A stretch of DNA of 64,000 nucleotides from Sandarakinorhabdus sp. AAP62 (GCF_000331225.1 NZ_ANFY01000009.1:62001-126000); one strand, 5' to 3'. Shown: positions 1-10,114, counted from the first letter of the stretch. Program-made: numbers and translations. The notes: generated by a model not told the origin, from the letters alone.

Positions 1-24
1 TGATGCCGTCTCGGCGCAATGGCC

Positions 25-510
25 TCAGGCGGCGGCAGGCGGATCGGCGATCATCGCCGTGAAACTGCATTCGGCGACCAGTTTTCCATCCACTTCGGCG
101 CGGCCGGTGAACTTGGCAACGCGGCCGCGATCCTGCACCACCTGCACCTTCAGATGCAGCAGGCAGCCCGGCTCCACGGGATTGCGGAACTTGGCGTTCT
201 CGATCGCCATGAAGAAGACCAGCTTGTCCCCGCCGGTCGGGTCCTTGGCCCGCGCACCGTGAATGGCGAGCACGCCGGCCGTCTGCGCCAGGGCTTCGAC
301 GATCAGCACGCCCGGCATGATCGGCTTGGCCGGGAAATGCCCGGCAAAGAACGGCTCGTTGATGGTCACCGCCTTGATGCCAGTCGCCGATTGACCGGGG
401 ATCATGTCGATCACCCGGTCAACCAGCAGCATCGGAAACCGATGCGGCAGCAGGGCCATCACGGCCAGCACGTCCGCCGTGCTGGCCACTTGTGGCACGG
501 CGTCGCTCAT
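25..510 (-). CDS. fabZ: 3-hydroxyacyl-[acyl-carrier-protein] dehydratase FabZ
   Basis: FabZ dehydrates (3R)-hydroxyacyl-ACP to trans-2-enoyl-ACP in type II fatty-acid synthesis in the cytoplasm. The 161-residue hot-dog-fold protein has the usual length. It carries the [12 protein letters not shown] start and the active-site stretch [13 protein letters not shown], giving catalytic His58 and Glu72. It is the last complete gene of a long minus-strand run. Its ATG shares one base with the stop of the upstream skp-like gene (TGATG), which suggests translational coupling. In related genomes lpxA commonly follows, but only 24 bases remain here and no start is visible. Identity is very secure. Confidence 0.97.
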   Translation of the reverse strand: MSDAVPQVASTADVLAVMALLPHRFPMLLVDRVIDMIPGQSATGIKAVTINEPFFAGHFPAKPIMPGVLIVEALAQTAGVLAIHGARAKDPTGGDKLVFFMAIENAKFRNPVEPGCLLHLKVQVVQDRGRVAKFTGRAEVDGKLVAECSFTAMIADPPAAA

Positions 511-1124
511 CAGCGGCGCGGCGGTGCAGCCGGAGCGGCCGGAGCCGGGGCCGCCGGCGCAGCACCCGCAGGCGGGGCCGGCGGGGTGATCGACACCTTG
601 GGCAGCGCCTTGTCGAGACGGGCCACCACATCAGCGGTGACGTCGATGGCGGCGGCGTGCTGGATCGTCACCTGCTCGTCAACGGCGATGTTGGCGCCCT
701 TTTCGCGCATGATCTGGCTGATGATCGGCTGGGCGCCATCATTGATCTGCTTCACGACCCACTGTTCGGCCTGCTGGATTTCCTGCTGGCGGCGCTGCAG
801 TTCCTGATCCGCCTGCACGCGGCGGTTTTCGAAATCGCGCGCCTTGGTCTGCCAGGCCTGGATGGCGGCCGGCAGCGCGCCCTGCTGGGGCTGGGTATCG
901 CGCAGCGTCTTTTCCTCGGCAGAAAGGCTGGTGCGCAGCTGGTTCAGGCGGGCGTTCAACGCATCGGCCTTCGGCTTCAGCTCGGCCTGCGCGGCCTTGG
1001 CGGCAGCCGAGGTGGCGATCATTTCCTGGCGGTCAACCGTCACGATCACGGCGGCCGGCAGCTGCTGCGCGAGCACCGGAGTGGCAACGCCGGCAAGCGC
1101 CAGCGCGATCAGAATCTTCTTCAT
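510..1124 (-). CDS. OmpH/Skp family periplasmic outer-membrane chaperone
   Basis: A 204-residue secreted protein. It has a signal peptide ([19 protein letters not shown], cleavage near residue 19) followed by a charged, coiled-coil-rich region with many Glu, Gln, Arg and Lys at about residues 35-130, as in Skp/OmpH chaperones that hold unfolded outer-membrane proteins. The position directly after bamA is the classical one for skp. The last 30 residues are an unusual low-complexity Ala/Pro tail ending in Arg-Arg, absent from the E. coli protein (161 residues). Start and stop overlap the neighbours by one base on both sides (TGATG). Family assignment rests on context plus composition. Confidence 0.85.
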   Translation of the reverse strand: MKKILIALALAGVATPVLAQQLPAAVIVTVDRQEMIATSAAAKAAQAELKPKADALNARLNQLRTSLSAEEKTLRDTQPQQGALPAAIQAWQTKARDFENRRVQADQELQRRQQEIQQAEQWVVKQINDGAQPIISQIMREKGANIAVDEQVTIQHAAAIDVTADVVARLDKALPKVSITPPAPPAGAAPAAPAPAAPAAPPRR

Positions 1125-3742
1125 CAGAATGCAGTCCCTACGTTGAATTGGAAAAGTTGCGGATCATCGCCCGGTTGAGTCACCAGGGCCTTGGCAAGGT
1201 CGAACCGGAACGGCCCGAACGGCGAATTCCAGTTGACCCCGATACCCACCGAAACGCGCGGTTTCGGTGTATTCCCGAGGAATTCCTCGACAAAGCCCGA
1301 CGAGAAGCCATCGTTGGGCAAGCAGGGCGCCACCTGGCCAGGCACGCGCGGCGCCGGGCCGGACGGACCATCCTGGCAGGTGAGCGTGGGCGATTTCAGA
1401 CTCCACAGCGCCCCGACATCGGCAAAGATCGATGGGCGAATGCCCAGTTCGCTGCCCGCCGAACCCAGCGGAATGCGGATTTCCGCACGCGCCTGGTAAT
1501 AGGCGCGACCACCCAGCGCATCATCCAGCGCCTGGCGGCGATCCTGCACGATCGTGCCATCCAGATTGAGCGGACGACGCAGCACGCGCGGACCGACACC
1601 GCGGATGTTGAAGCCACGGAACTGCGGCTGCCCGAGGAAGAAGCGGTTGGTCAGGATCACGTCCTGCCCGCCATAGCCCGTCACATAACCGCCTTCCGCG
1701 CCCAGGTTCAGCACGAAGCCAGTGCCGAACAGCGGGGTGAACCAATCATAGTTGGCACGGGTGGTGATGAACTTGATGCCAATGGGCAGGCCGGCGATAT
1801 CCTGGTTGAAGCTGAAGCGCTGACCGGCCGACGGCAGGCGCACGTTGTTCAGGCTGTTGTACAGCAGCGAATAGCCGATGGTGGAAACGGTGCGATTGCC
1901 CAGCTGTTCGCACAGGAAGCGACCGGCGCGCAGCGGATCGCAGACGCCGTTGGTGAAGAAGATCGATTCATCCAGACCAATCTCTTCGCGGCTCAGGCCA
2001 TAGCGCAGCGAGGCGGCCCAGAATTCGGTGATCGAGAAGCCGGTGCGCACCTGGAAGCCGGTCGAAACCTGCGTGTAGGTGGTGTCGCGGGTGTTGTTGC
2101 CGGTGAAGCGGAACGACCGGAAATCACGGCGGAACACGTCAAAGCCCAGCGCCAGGTTGCGGCCACCCAGATAAGGCTCGGTAAAGCCGGCTTCGATCGA
2201 GCGGGCAAAGCTGGAGATATTGCCCGACAGGCGGATTTCCTGGCCACGGCCGCGGAAGTTGCGCTGGCGCACGCTGGCCGAGAAGATGAAGCGTTCGATC
2301 GACGAGAAGCCGGCTGACAATTGCAGTTCGCCGGTGGGGCGTTCCTGCACATTGGCTTCCAGCACGATGCGATCGGGCGTCGTGCCGGGCTTCTGCTCGA
2401 TGTCCAGCTTGTCCTGGAAGAAGCCGAGGCCAAGCAGACGATCCTTGGAACGCTTGACCTTGATCGAGTTGAAGGCATCGCCTTCCGCCAGGCGGAATTC
2501 GCGGCGGATGACATTGTCATAGGTGATGGTGTTGCCGTTGATGGCGACCTTTTCCACATAGACGCGCGGCACCTCCCCGATCTGGAAGGTGACGTTCATC
2601 TTCAGGTCTTCCTTGTTGCGCTCGAACTGCGGGCGCACGTCGGCAAAGGCATAACCCAGGAGGCCGGCCGTTTCCGACAGGCTTTCGACCGTGTTCTCGA
2701 TCAACTGGGCGTTGTACCAATCGCCTTCCTTGATGCGGATGATCGGGCGGAATTCCTTGGGCTTGATATCGCGCAGCTGGCTTTCCAGATCGACCTTGCC
2801 GAACTTGTAGCGCTCGCCCTCTTCCACGACATAGGTAACGATGAAATCCTTCTTGTCGGGCGTCAGTTCGGCCACCACCGAGGCAACGCGGAAATCCGCA
2901 TAGCCTTCGGTCAGATAATATTGGCGCAGCTTCTGCTGGTCATAGGCCAGGCGATCGGGATCATAGGTATCGTTGGACGTGAAGAAGCGCCACGGCCGCG
3001 ACTGTTTCGATGCCATCTGCTTGCGGATCTCGCCTTCCTTGAACTTGCTGTTCCCGAGGATATTGATCTGGCGGATCTTGGATTTGGGGCCTTCGCTGAT
3101 CTCGAAGATCACGTCGACACGGTTCTGTTCGAGCTGGACGATCTTGGGCTCGACACTGGCCGCGAACCGTCCGCCGCGACGATAGAGTTCCAATATGCGG
3201 CCGAGATCGGCGCGGGTCTTGGAACGGGTGAAGATCTGGCGCGGGGCAAGGCGGATTTCCTCGCGGATCTTCTCTTCCTTCACGCGCTTGGCGCCTTCGA
3301 TGATGATCCGGTTGATCACCGGATTTTCCTTCACCTCGACAATCAGCGCGCCATTGTCGTCGCGGATGGTGGCATCGGAAAACAGTTCGGAGGCATAGAG
3401 CGCCTTCAGCGCCGTATCGAGCGCATCGCGGTCATAACGATCACCGATGGCGAGGTTGAGGTAGGAGCGGACGGTTTCCGGCTCCAGGCGCTCGGTGCCG
3501 CGCACCACGACACTGCGCACGATGCCGGCATTGGCGGCGGTGGCCGGCAGCGCCGTCTGGTTGCGGGATTCAGCGGCACGCGCTTCTGCTTCGGCCGACG
3601 GGCGCGCCGGTTCCGGAGCCGGCGGACGCGGGCGTTGCTGGGCCACCGCGGGCGCGGCCAGCGCGGTCGAGAGCAGCAGCGCCGCCAGCGGGCGCCGCCA
3701 CCCGGCCACACCATGTTCGTCGCGAACAAATTTGGCTTCCAT
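1124..3742 (-). CDS. bamA: Outer membrane protein assembly factor BamA
   Basis: BamA is the Omp85 core of the complex that inserts beta-barrel proteins into the outer membrane. With the ATG at 3742 it has 872 residues. They comprise an N-terminal signal peptide (hydrophobic stretch about 18-34 ending AVAQ), a Pro/Ala-rich linker, five POTRA repeats from about residue 75 (starting VVVRGTERLEPE) to about 420, then the membrane barrel with the loop-6 RGF motif (QFRGFNIRG) and a C-terminal Phe as outer-membrane targeting signal. The frame stays open well upstream into rseP, but the signal peptide and a purine-rich GGTGGGG before 3742 fix this start. It lies 92 bases after rseP and one base into the skp-like gene. 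Confidence 0.96.
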   Translation of the reverse strand: MEAKFVRDEHGVAGWRRPLAALLLSTALAAPAVAQQRPRPPAPEPARPSAEAEARAAESRNQTALPATAANAGIVRSVVVRGTERLEPETVRSYLNLAIGDRYDRDALDTALKALYASELFSDATIRDDNGALIVEVKENPVINRIIIEGAKRVKEEKIREEIRLAPRQIFTRSKTRADLGRILELYRRGGRFAASVEPKIVQLEQNRVDVIFEISEGPKSKIRQINILGNSKFKEGEIRKQMASKQSRPWRFFTSNDTYDPDRLAYDQQKLRQYYLTEGYADFRVASVVAELTPDKKDFIVTYVVEEGERYKFGKVDLESQLRDIKPKEFRPIIRIKEGDWYNAQLIENTVESLSETAGLLGYAFADVRPQFERNKEDLKMNVTFQIGEVPRVYVEKVAINGNTITYDNVIRREFRLAEGDAFNSIKVKRSKDRLLGLGFFQDKLDIEQKPGTTPDRIVLEANVQERPTGELQLSAGFSSIERFIFSASVRQRNFRGRGQEIRLSGNISSFARSIEAGFTEPYLGGRNLALGFDVFRRDFRSFRFTGNNTRDTTYTQVSTGFQVRTGFSITEFWAASLRYGLSREEIGLDESIFFTNGVCDPLRAGRFLCEQLGNRTVSTIGYSLLYNSLNNVRLPSAGQRFSFNQDIAGLPIGIKFITTRANYDWFTPLFGTGFVLNLGAEGGYVTGYGGQDVILTNRFFLGQPQFRGFNIRGVGPRVLRRPLNLDGTIVQDRRQALDDALGGRAYYQARAEIRIPLGSAGSELGIRPSIFADVGALWSLKSPTLTCQDGPSGPAPRVPGQVAPCLPNDGFSSGFVEEFLGNTPKPRVSVGIGVNWNSPFGPFRFDLAKALVTQPGDDPQLFQFNVGTAF

Positions 3743-3834
3743 CAACCCCACCAATCGACCACCACTCAGCCCTGCGGCTCGCCGGTTGCTCCCGCGATGC
3801 CCAAAATTGCGCACTACCGGACGGACAGAAACAC

Positions 3835-4977
3835 TCATCCCAGCAAGTTCGCCAGACGGTTCCACAGCCCGACACTCAACATGTCGTGCCAGGTCAGCAC
3901 CGCCATCAGCGACATCAGCGCGGCAAAGCCCGACATGAAGGCCCATTGCTGCACCTTTTCCGCCAGGGGCTGCCGCCGCACCGCCTCGATGCCGTAGAGC
4001 AGAAGATGGCCGCCGTCCAGCATCGGGATGGGCAGCAGGTTGATGAAACCCAGGTTGATCGAGAAGAAGGCCATGAAGGCCACGGCCGACAGCAGGCCCA
4101 GGCTGGCCTGCTGGCCGGCGATCTGCGCGGTCTTCACCGGGCCGCCCATTTCGGTGATGTCGCGATCGCCCGTCACGACCTGACGCAAGGTGCGCCCGAT
4201 GGTCTGGGTGATGCCCCAGGTATCGATCACGGCCCAGCGCACGGCATCGATCAGTCCAACCTCTTCCACCACCTCGGCAGGACGCACGATGCCGAGGCGC
4301 GGATGGCGCGACACATTGCCGAAGCGGTCGCGGCTTTCCACCATCGTCGGCTTGACCACGATGCGGCGCTCGCTGCCGGCCCGCAAAACCCGCAGTTCCA
4401 CCTTGTCGCCGGTCCCGGTGACGATCTGCGCGGTGATATCCTCGAAGCGGCTGACCGGCTTGCCATCGACTGCCAGCACGCGATCCCCCACCGCCAGGCC
4501 GTCGCGTTCGGCGGCGCTGCCCGGCATCACCCGTTCCACCACCGGCGGCGAGGCCTGATGGCCCAGCGCCAGGTTGAAACCGGCCAGGATCAGAATCGCA
4601 AACAGGAAATTGATGGCCGGGCCGGCGGCCACGATGATGGCGCGCTGCCACAGCGGCAGGAAGGCAAACAGGCCGCGCCGTTCGCTTTCCGGCAACGACT
4701 GCAACGCCGGATCGATCTGGCTGGCCTCGTTCATGTCGCCCACGAACTTCACATAGCCGCCCAGCGGGATGGCGTTGATCTTCCAGCGCACACCGCGCCG
4801 GTCGCTCCAGCCGATCAGTTCGCGGCCAAAGCCGACCCCAAAGGCCTCGATCCGTGCGCCGAACACGCGCCCGGCGAGATAATGGCCGCCCTCGTGCACG
4901 ACCACCAGCACGGCGATCATGGCGATGAAGCTGGCCAGAGTGAAGATCAGGCCGGGCTGGGGCAGAAATTCACTCAT
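3835..4977 (-). CDS. rseP: RseP site-2 zinc metalloprotease
   Basis: An intramembrane protease that in other bacteria cuts anti-sigma factors and remnant signal peptides. The 380-residue protein has the zinc motif HEGGH at residues 28-32 in the first membrane helix. A PDZ domain follows at about 125-205 (VMPGSAAERDGLAVGDRVLAVDG), and the second active-site motif MLDGGH lies near residue 318 within the C-terminal membrane segments. The gene sits between dxr and bamA, the usual alphaproteobacterial order. Its ATG overlaps the dxr stop by four bases (ATGA). All catalytic residues are present. Confidence 0.96.
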   Translation of the reverse strand: MSEFLPQPGLIFTLASFIAMIAVLVVVHEGGHYLAGRVFGARIEAFGVGFGRELIGWSDRRGVRWKINAIPLGGYVKFVGDMNEASQIDPALQSLPESERRGLFAFLPLWQRAIIVAAGPAINFLFAILILAGFNLALGHQASPPVVERVMPGSAAERDGLAVGDRVLAVDGKPVSRFEDITAQIVTGTGDKVELRVLRAGSERRIVVKPTMVESRDRFGNVSRHPRLGIVRPAEVVEEVGLIDAVRWAVIDTWGITQTIGRTLRQVVTGDRDITEMGGPVKTAQIAGQQASLGLLSAVAFMAFFSINLGFINLLPIPMLDGGHLLLYGIEAVRRQPLAEKVQQWAFMSGFAALMSLMAVLTWHDMLSVGLWNRLANLLG

Positions 4978-6134
4978 GCGGCCCGTCTCGCCACTTGCGC
5001 CCGCGCCACATTGCGTGCGGCGGCGTCCACGGCCAGCACTTCGTCCAATGTTGCAACCGGCCCAGAAGGCATCATCGCCAAGGTCTCCGCCACGATGGCG
5101 TCGATATCAAGGAAGCCGGCTTGCCCAGCGATGAACGCCGCAACGGCAATTTCATTGGCGGCATTCAGGATGCAGGGCGCGCTGCCGCCTGCCCGCATGG
5201 CTTCCCACGCCAGCGCCAGACAGGGAAAGCGTTCCAGATCAGGCTTTTCAAAGGAAAGATTGGCTTGCGCGGCGAAGTCGAGACGCGCCGCCGGCGTGGC
5301 GATGCGTTCCGGCCAGCCCATCGCATAGGCAATCGGAATGCGCATGTCGGGGCTGCCAAGCTGCGCCAGCACGCTGCCATCGGCATATTCCACCATCGAA
5401 TGAATCACCGATTGCGGGTGAACGATCACGTCCAGCCTGTCGACCGGCACCGGGAAGAGCTGCGCCGCTTCGATCAGTTCCAGCCCCTTGTTCATCAGCG
5501 TGGCCGAATCGATGCTGATCTTGGCGCCCATGCTCCAGGTTGGATGCTTGCAGGCATCGGCGACGCTCACCCCGGCCATCTCGGCGCGGCTGCGGGTGCG
5601 GAACGGGCCACCACTGGCGGTGAGGATCACGCGCTCGACCTGCGTCGGATCGTGGTGGGGAAAGACCTGAAAGATGGCGTTGTGCTCGCTGTCGACCGGC
5701 AGCAGCGTGGCACCATGGGCCTTTGCGGCCGCCATCACCACCGGGCCGGCACAAACCAGCGTTTCCTTGTTGGCAATGCCGATCTGCGCGCCGCGCCGCA
5801 CGGCGGCCATGGTCGGCGGCAGGCCGGCGGCACCCACGATGGCGGTGATGACGATCTCGGCATCGCGGGCGGCGGCCTCGACCAGGGCGCCCGGCCCCGC
5901 CCCGCTTTCGATCCCGGACCCGGCCAGCGCTTCCTTCAGCGCTTCGCCCCTGGCCGCATCGGCCACTGCCGCAAATCGCGCCCCGCAGGCGCGGGCGGCC
6001 GCGGCGAGCGCAGCGACATCGCTGCCGGCGGTGAGGGCTTCGACCTGCCAGCGGCCGGGATTGCGCGCCACAAGGTCGAGCGTCTGGCTGCCCACCGATC
6101 CGGTGGCGCCCAGGATGGTCAAACTGCGCGTCAT
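4974..6134 (-). CDS. dxr: 1-deoxy-D-xylulose 5-phosphate reductoisomerase
   Basis: Catalyses the first committed step of the MEP isoprenoid pathway (DXP to MEP with NADPH). The 386-residue protein begins MTRSLTILGATGSVGSQTL, the NADPH-binding loop. It contains the metal-site motif DSEHNAIFQ and the NKGLELIEA helix typical of Dxr. A Met three codons upstream (6143) is possible. I chose 6134 because it gives the same ATGA stop/start overlap with cdsA that joins most neighbours in this operon. The product feeds UppS two genes upstream through isopentenyl diphosphate. Confidence 0.96.
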   Translation of the reverse strand: MTRSLTILGATGSVGSQTLDLVARNPGRWQVEALTAGSDVAALAAAARACGARFAAVADAARGEALKEALAGSGIESGAGPGALVEAAARDAEIVITAIVGAAGLPPTMAAVRRGAQIGIANKETLVCAGPVVMAAAKAHGATLLPVDSEHNAIFQVFPHHDPTQVERVILTASGGPFRTRSRAEMAGVSVADACKHPTWSMGAKISIDSATLMNKGLELIEAAQLFPVPVDRLDVIVHPQSVIHSMVEYADGSVLAQLGSPDMRIPIAYAMGWPERIATPAARLDFAAQANLSFEKPDLERFPCLALAWEAMRAGGSAPCILNAANEIAVAAFIAGQAGFLDIDAIVAETLAMMPSGPVATLDEVLAVDAAARNVARAQVARRAA

Positions 6135-6946
6135 CCCGTCCACCCCGTGGCGGCAAACACACCGGCGCCAGCAACGGCGGCGGGCACCAGGCCATCCAGG
6201 CGGTCCATCACGCCGCCATGGCCGGGCAGCAGCGTGCCGCTGTCCTTCACGCCGGCCTTGCGCTTGAGCCAGCTTTCATAAAGATCACCCAGGATCGACA
6301 TCACCGCCAGCGGCAGCGCCAGCAGCGCCAGCCGGCCAATGCCGGCCATGTTGGCATAGCCCGGCCACAGCAGCGCCAGCGCGCCGGCGGCCAGCAGCGA
6401 CCCGATCAGCCCACCGAAGGCGCCGCTCCACGTCTTGTTGGGGCTGATCGCGGCGGCCAGTTTCGGCCCGCCCAGCGCCCGGCCGGTGAAATAGGCGGCG
6501 ATATCCGCGCCCCATACCACCGCCATCACGAACAGGGTCGCATAAAAGCCCCAGGGCGTGGCCCGCAGCCAGACCAGCGCCACCGCCGGCAGCCCGCAAT
6601 AGAGCAGGCCCAGCACCATCGGCCGCCCCAGCCCCTTCTGCAGGCGGCTGGCAAACAGGCCGAGCAGACCGGCCCCGCCGCCCAGCAGCATCAAGGCTTC
6701 GGCCGGATTGCCCATCACCGCCACCACCCATACCACCAGGCCCAGCACGGCAAGGCCCAGGCGGCGCAGCAGCAGCGGCAAGCGGTGCATCGCCGTCCAT
6801 TCGGTGAACATCACCAGCACCGCGGCGGCGGCCAGCACGGCAAAGGCCGGCCCGCCCAGCCACAGGGCGCCAATCGCCACGACCACCAGCACGACGCCGG
6901 TCGCAACCCGTTGACCCAATTGGCCGGCCCCCACCGCCATGGTCAA
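6131..6946 (-). CDS. cdsA: Phosphatidate cytidylyltransferase CdsA
   Basis: Makes CDP-diacylglycerol from phosphatidic acid and CTP at the inner membrane, the entry to phospholipid synthesis. The 271-residue protein is almost wholly membrane helices. It ends with the family signature SWLKRKAGVKDSGTLLPGHGG followed by MDRLDGL; Lys, Asp and His of the metal/CTP site are all visible. Its start overlaps the uppS stop by four bases and its stop overlaps dxr by four. The length matches the usual 265-285 residues. Confidence 0.95.
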   Translation of the reverse strand: MTMAVGAGQLGQRVATGVVLVVVAIGALWLGGPAFAVLAAAAVLVMFTEWTAMHRLPLLLRRLGLAVLGLVVWVVAVMGNPAEALMLLGGGAGLLGLFASRLQKGLGRPMVLGLLYCGLPAVALVWLRATPWGFYATLFVMAVVWGADIAAYFTGRALGGPKLAAAISPNKTWSGAFGGLIGSLLAAGALALLWPGYANMAGIGRLALLALPLAVMSILGDLYESWLKRKAGVKDSGTLLPGHGGVMDRLDGLVPAAVAGAGVFAATGWTG

Positions 6947-7671
6947 CGGCCACCGAAGCGGCGTTCGCGGCGCGAGAATTCATCCAGCGCTGCGGCCAGC
7001 GCCGCGCCGTCGAAATCCGGCCACAGTGTTTCCGTGACCAGAAACTCGGCATAGGCCGTCTGCCACAGCAGGAAATTGGACAGGCGCAGTTCGCCCGACG
7101 TGCGCAGCACCGCATCCGGCGGCGGCAGGCCCGCGGTATCAAGCCGGGCTTCCAGCATGTCGGTGGTGATGCCGTCTGGCGCCAGCGTGCCCGCCGCGAC
7201 ATCTGCCGCCAGCGCCCTGGCCGCCCGCACGATCTCGCCCTGCCCGCCATAGTTCAGCGCCATCACCAGTCGCAGGCCGCTGTTGGAACGGGTCTTGTCG
7301 CGCGCGGTGGCCAGCAGTTGGACCAGATCGGGCTTCAACGCCTGCCAGTCGCCGATGAAATCCAGTCGGACACCATTCCTGTGCAGCGTATCAAGCTCGT
7401 GCTGCACATAGTGGCGCAGCAGGCCCATCAGGTCGCTCACCTCGTCGGCCGGCCGCTTCCAGTTCTCGCTGGAAAAGGCATAGAGGGTCAGCACATCGAG
7501 GCCGAGCGTCGGCGCGGCCTCCACCACGCGGCGGACGGCCTGCACCCCTTCCCTATGCCCGGCGATGCGCGGCAGCCGCTTGGCCTGTGCCCAGCGGCCA
7601 TTGCCATCCATGATGATGGCCAAGTGCCGGCAGCCGCCACCTTCGGCAACAGAGGCCGCAACCGCTGTCAC
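6943..7671 (-). CDS. uppS: Undecaprenyl diphosphate synthase (cis-prenyltransferase)
   Basis: Condenses isopentenyl diphosphate units onto farnesyl diphosphate to form the C55 lipid carrier for peptidoglycan and O-antigen. The 242-residue protein shows [13 protein letters not shown] with catalytic Asp22, the GHREG stretch, [11 protein letters not shown], and the C-terminal [15 protein letters not shown] / [12 protein letters not shown] region that binds diphosphate. It is linked by ATGA overlaps to frr upstream and cdsA downstream. Assignment is secure. Confidence 0.96.
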   Translation of the reverse strand: MTAVAASVAEGGGCRHLAIIMDGNGRWAQAKRLPRIAGHREGVQAVRRVVEAAPTLGLDVLTLYAFSSENWKRPADEVSDLMGLLRHYVQHELDTLHRNGVRLDFIGDWQALKPDLVQLLATARDKTRSNSGLRLVMALNYGGQGEIVRAARALAADVAAGTLAPDGITTDMLEARLDTAGLPPPDAVLRTSGELRLSNFLLWQTAYAEFLVTETLWPDFDGAALAAALDEFSRRERRFGGR

Positions 7672-8237
7672 TTGCCAAGGATTTCCTTTTCCTTGGCCGC
7701 CACGGTGGCATCGATATCGGTCATCGCCTTGTCGGTGATTTTCTGGACGTCGGCTTCCAGGCGCTTCTGCTCGTCCTGGCTGATCTTGCCCTTCTTCTCG
7801 GCCGCCTTCAGCGCTTCCATGCCGTCACGGCGCACGTTGCGGGCGGCGATCTTGGCCTTTTCGGCATAGCTGCCGGCCAGCTTCACCATTTCCTTGCGGC
7901 GCTCCTCGGTCATGTCCGGGATCGGCAGGCGCAGCGTCTGGCCGTCGGTGATCGGGTTGAGGCCCAGGCCGGCAGAGCGGATGGCCTTTTCCACCGGGGT
8001 CACATTGGATTTGTCCCACACCTGCACCGAAAGCATGCGCGGTTCCGGCACCGTCACGGTGGCGACCTGGCTGAGCGGCATCGACGAACCATAGACTTCC
8101 ACGTGCACCGTATCGAGCAGGCTGGTATTGGCACGGCCAGTGCGCAACGACCCCAGGTCATGCTTGAGCGCATCCACGGCGCCGGCGGTGCGGCGTTCCA
8201 GATCGGCCTTGAACGGGCCTGGCTCGAACTCAGCCAT
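7668..8237 (-). CDS. frr: Ribosome recycling factor
   Basis: Together with EF-G it splits the post-termination ribosome. The 189-residue protein has the expected three-helix bundle with the LRTGRAN loop near residues 30-37 and the conserved central region ([17 protein letters not shown]). It has the family length (about 185). It starts eight bases inside the end of pyrH and overlaps uppS by four bases, the widespread pyrH-frr-uppS order. Confidence 0.97.
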   Translation of the reverse strand: MAEFEPGPFKADLERRTAGAVDALKHDLGSLRTGRANTSLLDTVHVEVYGSSMPLSQVATVTVPEPRMLSVQVWDKSNVTPVEKAIRSAGLGLNPITDGQTLRLPIPDMTEERRKEMVKLAGSYAEKAKIAARNVRRDGMEALKAAEKKGKISQDEQKRLEADVQKITDKAMTDIDATVAAKEKEILGK

Positions 8238-8952
8238 TTGCTTCTCCTGTCACAGTGGTCGAAGTGCCCCCGCCGTTCAGCACGGCCAGCAGGGCACCGG
8301 GTTCGCGGATGTTGAACACGATGATCGGAATATCATTGTCGCGGCACATGGAAACCGCGCTGGCATCCATCACCTTCAGATTGTCGGCCAAGACCTTGGA
8401 ATAGCTCACCGTTTCATAACGGCGTGCGCCCGGCACCTGCTTGGGATCAGCATCATAAACGCCATCAACACTGGTGCCCTTGAACAACGCATCGCAGTTC
8501 ATTTCGGCGGCACGCAGGGCAGCACCGGTATCGGTCGTGAAGAACGGGTTGCCGGTGCCGGCGGCAAAGATCACCACGCGGCCCTTTTCCAGGTGGCGCT
8601 CGGCGCGGCGGCGAATGTAGGGCTCGCACACCGATGGCATCGGGATGGCCGACTGCACGCGGGTGACAACGCCGATATTTTCCAGCGCGTTCTGCATGGC
8701 CAGCGCGTTCATCACCGTGGCCAGCATGCCCATGTAATCGGCGCTGCCGCGATCGAAGCCCTTGGCCGCGGCGGCCAGCCCGCGGAAGATGTTGCCGCCG
8801 CCCACCACCAGGCAGGTTTCGACGCCGGTATCGTGCACGGCCTTCACTTCACCAGCGATGCGCGCAGCCTGATCGGGATCGATGCCATAGGCGCCCTGCC
8901 CCATCAGCACTTCGCCGGAGAGTTTCAGGAGAATGCGCTTGAAGGCTGGCAT
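8230..8952 (-). CDS. pyrH: UMP kinase
   Basis: Phosphorylates UMP to UDP. The 240-residue amino-acid-kinase-fold protein starts with [13 protein letters not shown] (phosphate loop) and carries the GGGNIFRG loop, [12 protein letters not shown] and DGVYDADPK, all diagnostic of bacterial PyrH. It is the first gene of the long minus-strand operon. The 120-base upstream stretch to the tsf terminator contains a plausible sigma-70-like pair on the minus strand: TTGGCA, 17 bases, TAGTGA. That would end shortly before the ATG, but I hold it only as a suggestion. Confidence 0.97.
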   Translation of the reverse strand: MPAFKRILLKLSGEVLMGQGAYGIDPDQAARIAGEVKAVHDTGVETCLVVGGGNIFRGLAAAAKGFDRGSADYMGMLATVMNALAMQNALENIGVVTRVQSAIPMPSVCEPYIRRRAERHLEKGRVVIFAAGTGNPFFTTDTGAALRAAEMNCDALFKGTSVDGVYDADPKQVPGARRYETVSYSKVLADNLKVMDASAVSMCRDNDIPIIVFNIREPGALLAVLNGGGTSTTVTGEANG

Positions 8953-9072
8953 GGGGCGGCGTTCACTCTGTGTCAGGATGATAGGTCACTAGCGGTGCTT
9001 GACCGCGCTGCCAAGCGGCGCACACGCAAAAAGCGTGGACAAGCCAAGATGGGCGGGGTCGAAACGGGCAGC

Positions 9073-9107
9073 AAAAAGGGCAGGCCGGGAACTCCCTGCC
9101 TGCCCTT
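9073..9107 (-). terminator. Rho-independent terminator of rpsB-tsf
   Basis: A perfect 10-bp stem (AAGGGCAGGC paired with GCCTGCCCTT) encloses a 12-base loop. On the minus strand it is followed directly by a run of T (TTTTTG). It starts 18 bases past the tsf stop, so it ends the rpsB-tsf transcript before the pyrH promoter region. Confidence 0.9.
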
Positions 9108-9124
9108 CCTGTCTTCACCCTTGC

Positions 9125-10051
9125 TTACAGGCCGGCAGCAGCCGCCACTTCGGCAGCGAAATCGCTCTGCTGCTTCTCGATGCCTTCGCCCAGCTGCATG
9201 CGGACAAAGCCCTTCAGCGTGATCGCGGTGCCGGCGGCCTTGGCAGCAGCGGCCACCACGTCGGACACCTTGGACTTGCCATCGATCACGAAGATCTGGT
9301 TCACCAGCGTGGCTTCCTGCGCGAACTTGCGCACGCCGCCTTCGATCATCTTCTCGATGATTTCGGCCGGCTTGCCCGAGGTGGCGGCCTTTTCGCGAGC
9401 GATGGCGCGTTCACGCTCCACCAGCGCCGGATCAAGGCCAGCTTCGTCCAGCGCCAGCGGGCTGGCAGCGGCCACGTGCATGGCGATCTGCTTGGCCAGC
9501 GGCTCCAGCACGTCGGCAGCAGCGGCCGATTCCAGGCCCACCAGCACGCCGATGCGACCGATGCCCGGCGCAATGGCGTTGTGGACATAGGCCGCAACCA
9601 CGCCCTGGCTCACTTCCAGCATGGCCGTGCGGCGCAGCGACTGGTTTTCGCCGATGGTGGCGATGTTGGCGGTCAGCTTGTCCGCCACGCTGCCTTCGCC
9701 GCCGGGGAACGGCAGCGCGCCCAGCGCATCGGCATCGGCGCCGCTGGCCAGCGCGAGGCCGGTCACGGTGGTGACGAACGACTGGAAAATCTCGTTCTTG
9801 GCAACGAAATCGGTTTCGCTGTTCACTTCGACAGCGGCGCCCTTGTTGCCGGAAACGGCCACGCCCACCAGGCCTTCAGCGGCGGTGCGGCCGGCCTTCT
9901 TGGCAGCCGCAGCGAGTCCCTTGGCGCGCAGCCAATCGACAGCGGCTTCCATGTCGCCAGCGGTTTCGCCCAGCGCCTTCTTGCAATCCATCATGCCGGC
10001 GCCGGTCTTTTCGCGCAGGTCTTTCACCATCGCGGCGGTGATCTCAGCCAT
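9125..10051 (-). CDS. tsf: Elongation factor Ts
   Basis: Nucleotide exchange factor for EF-Tu. The 308-residue protein opens with the UBA-like helix region [27 protein letters not shown]. It contains the highly conserved [10 protein letters not shown] motif near residue 80 and two repeated core subdomains. The length agrees with alphaproteobacterial EF-Ts. It lies 116 bases after rpsB, and that gap holds two hairpins. Confidence 0.97.
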   Translation of the reverse strand: MAEITAAMVKDLREKTGAGMMDCKKALGETAGDMEAAVDWLRAKGLAAAAKKAGRTAAEGLVGVAVSGNKGAAVEVNSETDFVAKNEIFQSFVTTVTGLALASGADADALGALPFPGGEGSVADKLTANIATIGENQSLRRTAMLEVSQGVVAAYVHNAIAPGIGRIGVLVGLESAAAADVLEPLAKQIAMHVAAASPLALDEAGLDPALVERERAIAREKAATSGKPAEIIEKMIEGGVRKFAQEATLVNQIFVIDGKSKVSDVVAAAAKAAGTAITLKGFVRMQLGEGIEKQQSDFAAEVAAAAGL

Positions 10052-10114
10052 GTCGAGGCTCCTCTTCTAGCGTTGGCAGGGCCATGCCCGGCCATCATGA
10101 AATATGTGTGACAA

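Noticed and set aside
2321-3997. Long plus-strand open frame opposite bamA (and similar long shadow frames opposite dnaE, carB, glpD and others).
   Set aside because: High GC codon bias creates open antisense frames. Their translations are His/Gln/Ala-rich and match no family, while the opposite strands encode known proteins.
1124-4651. A very long minus-strand frame suggesting a 1175-residue bamA product.
   Set aside because: Codons above 3742 lie in an alternative frame of rseP and encode Arg/Gly-rich nonsense. The signal peptide and POTRA domains start only after 3742.
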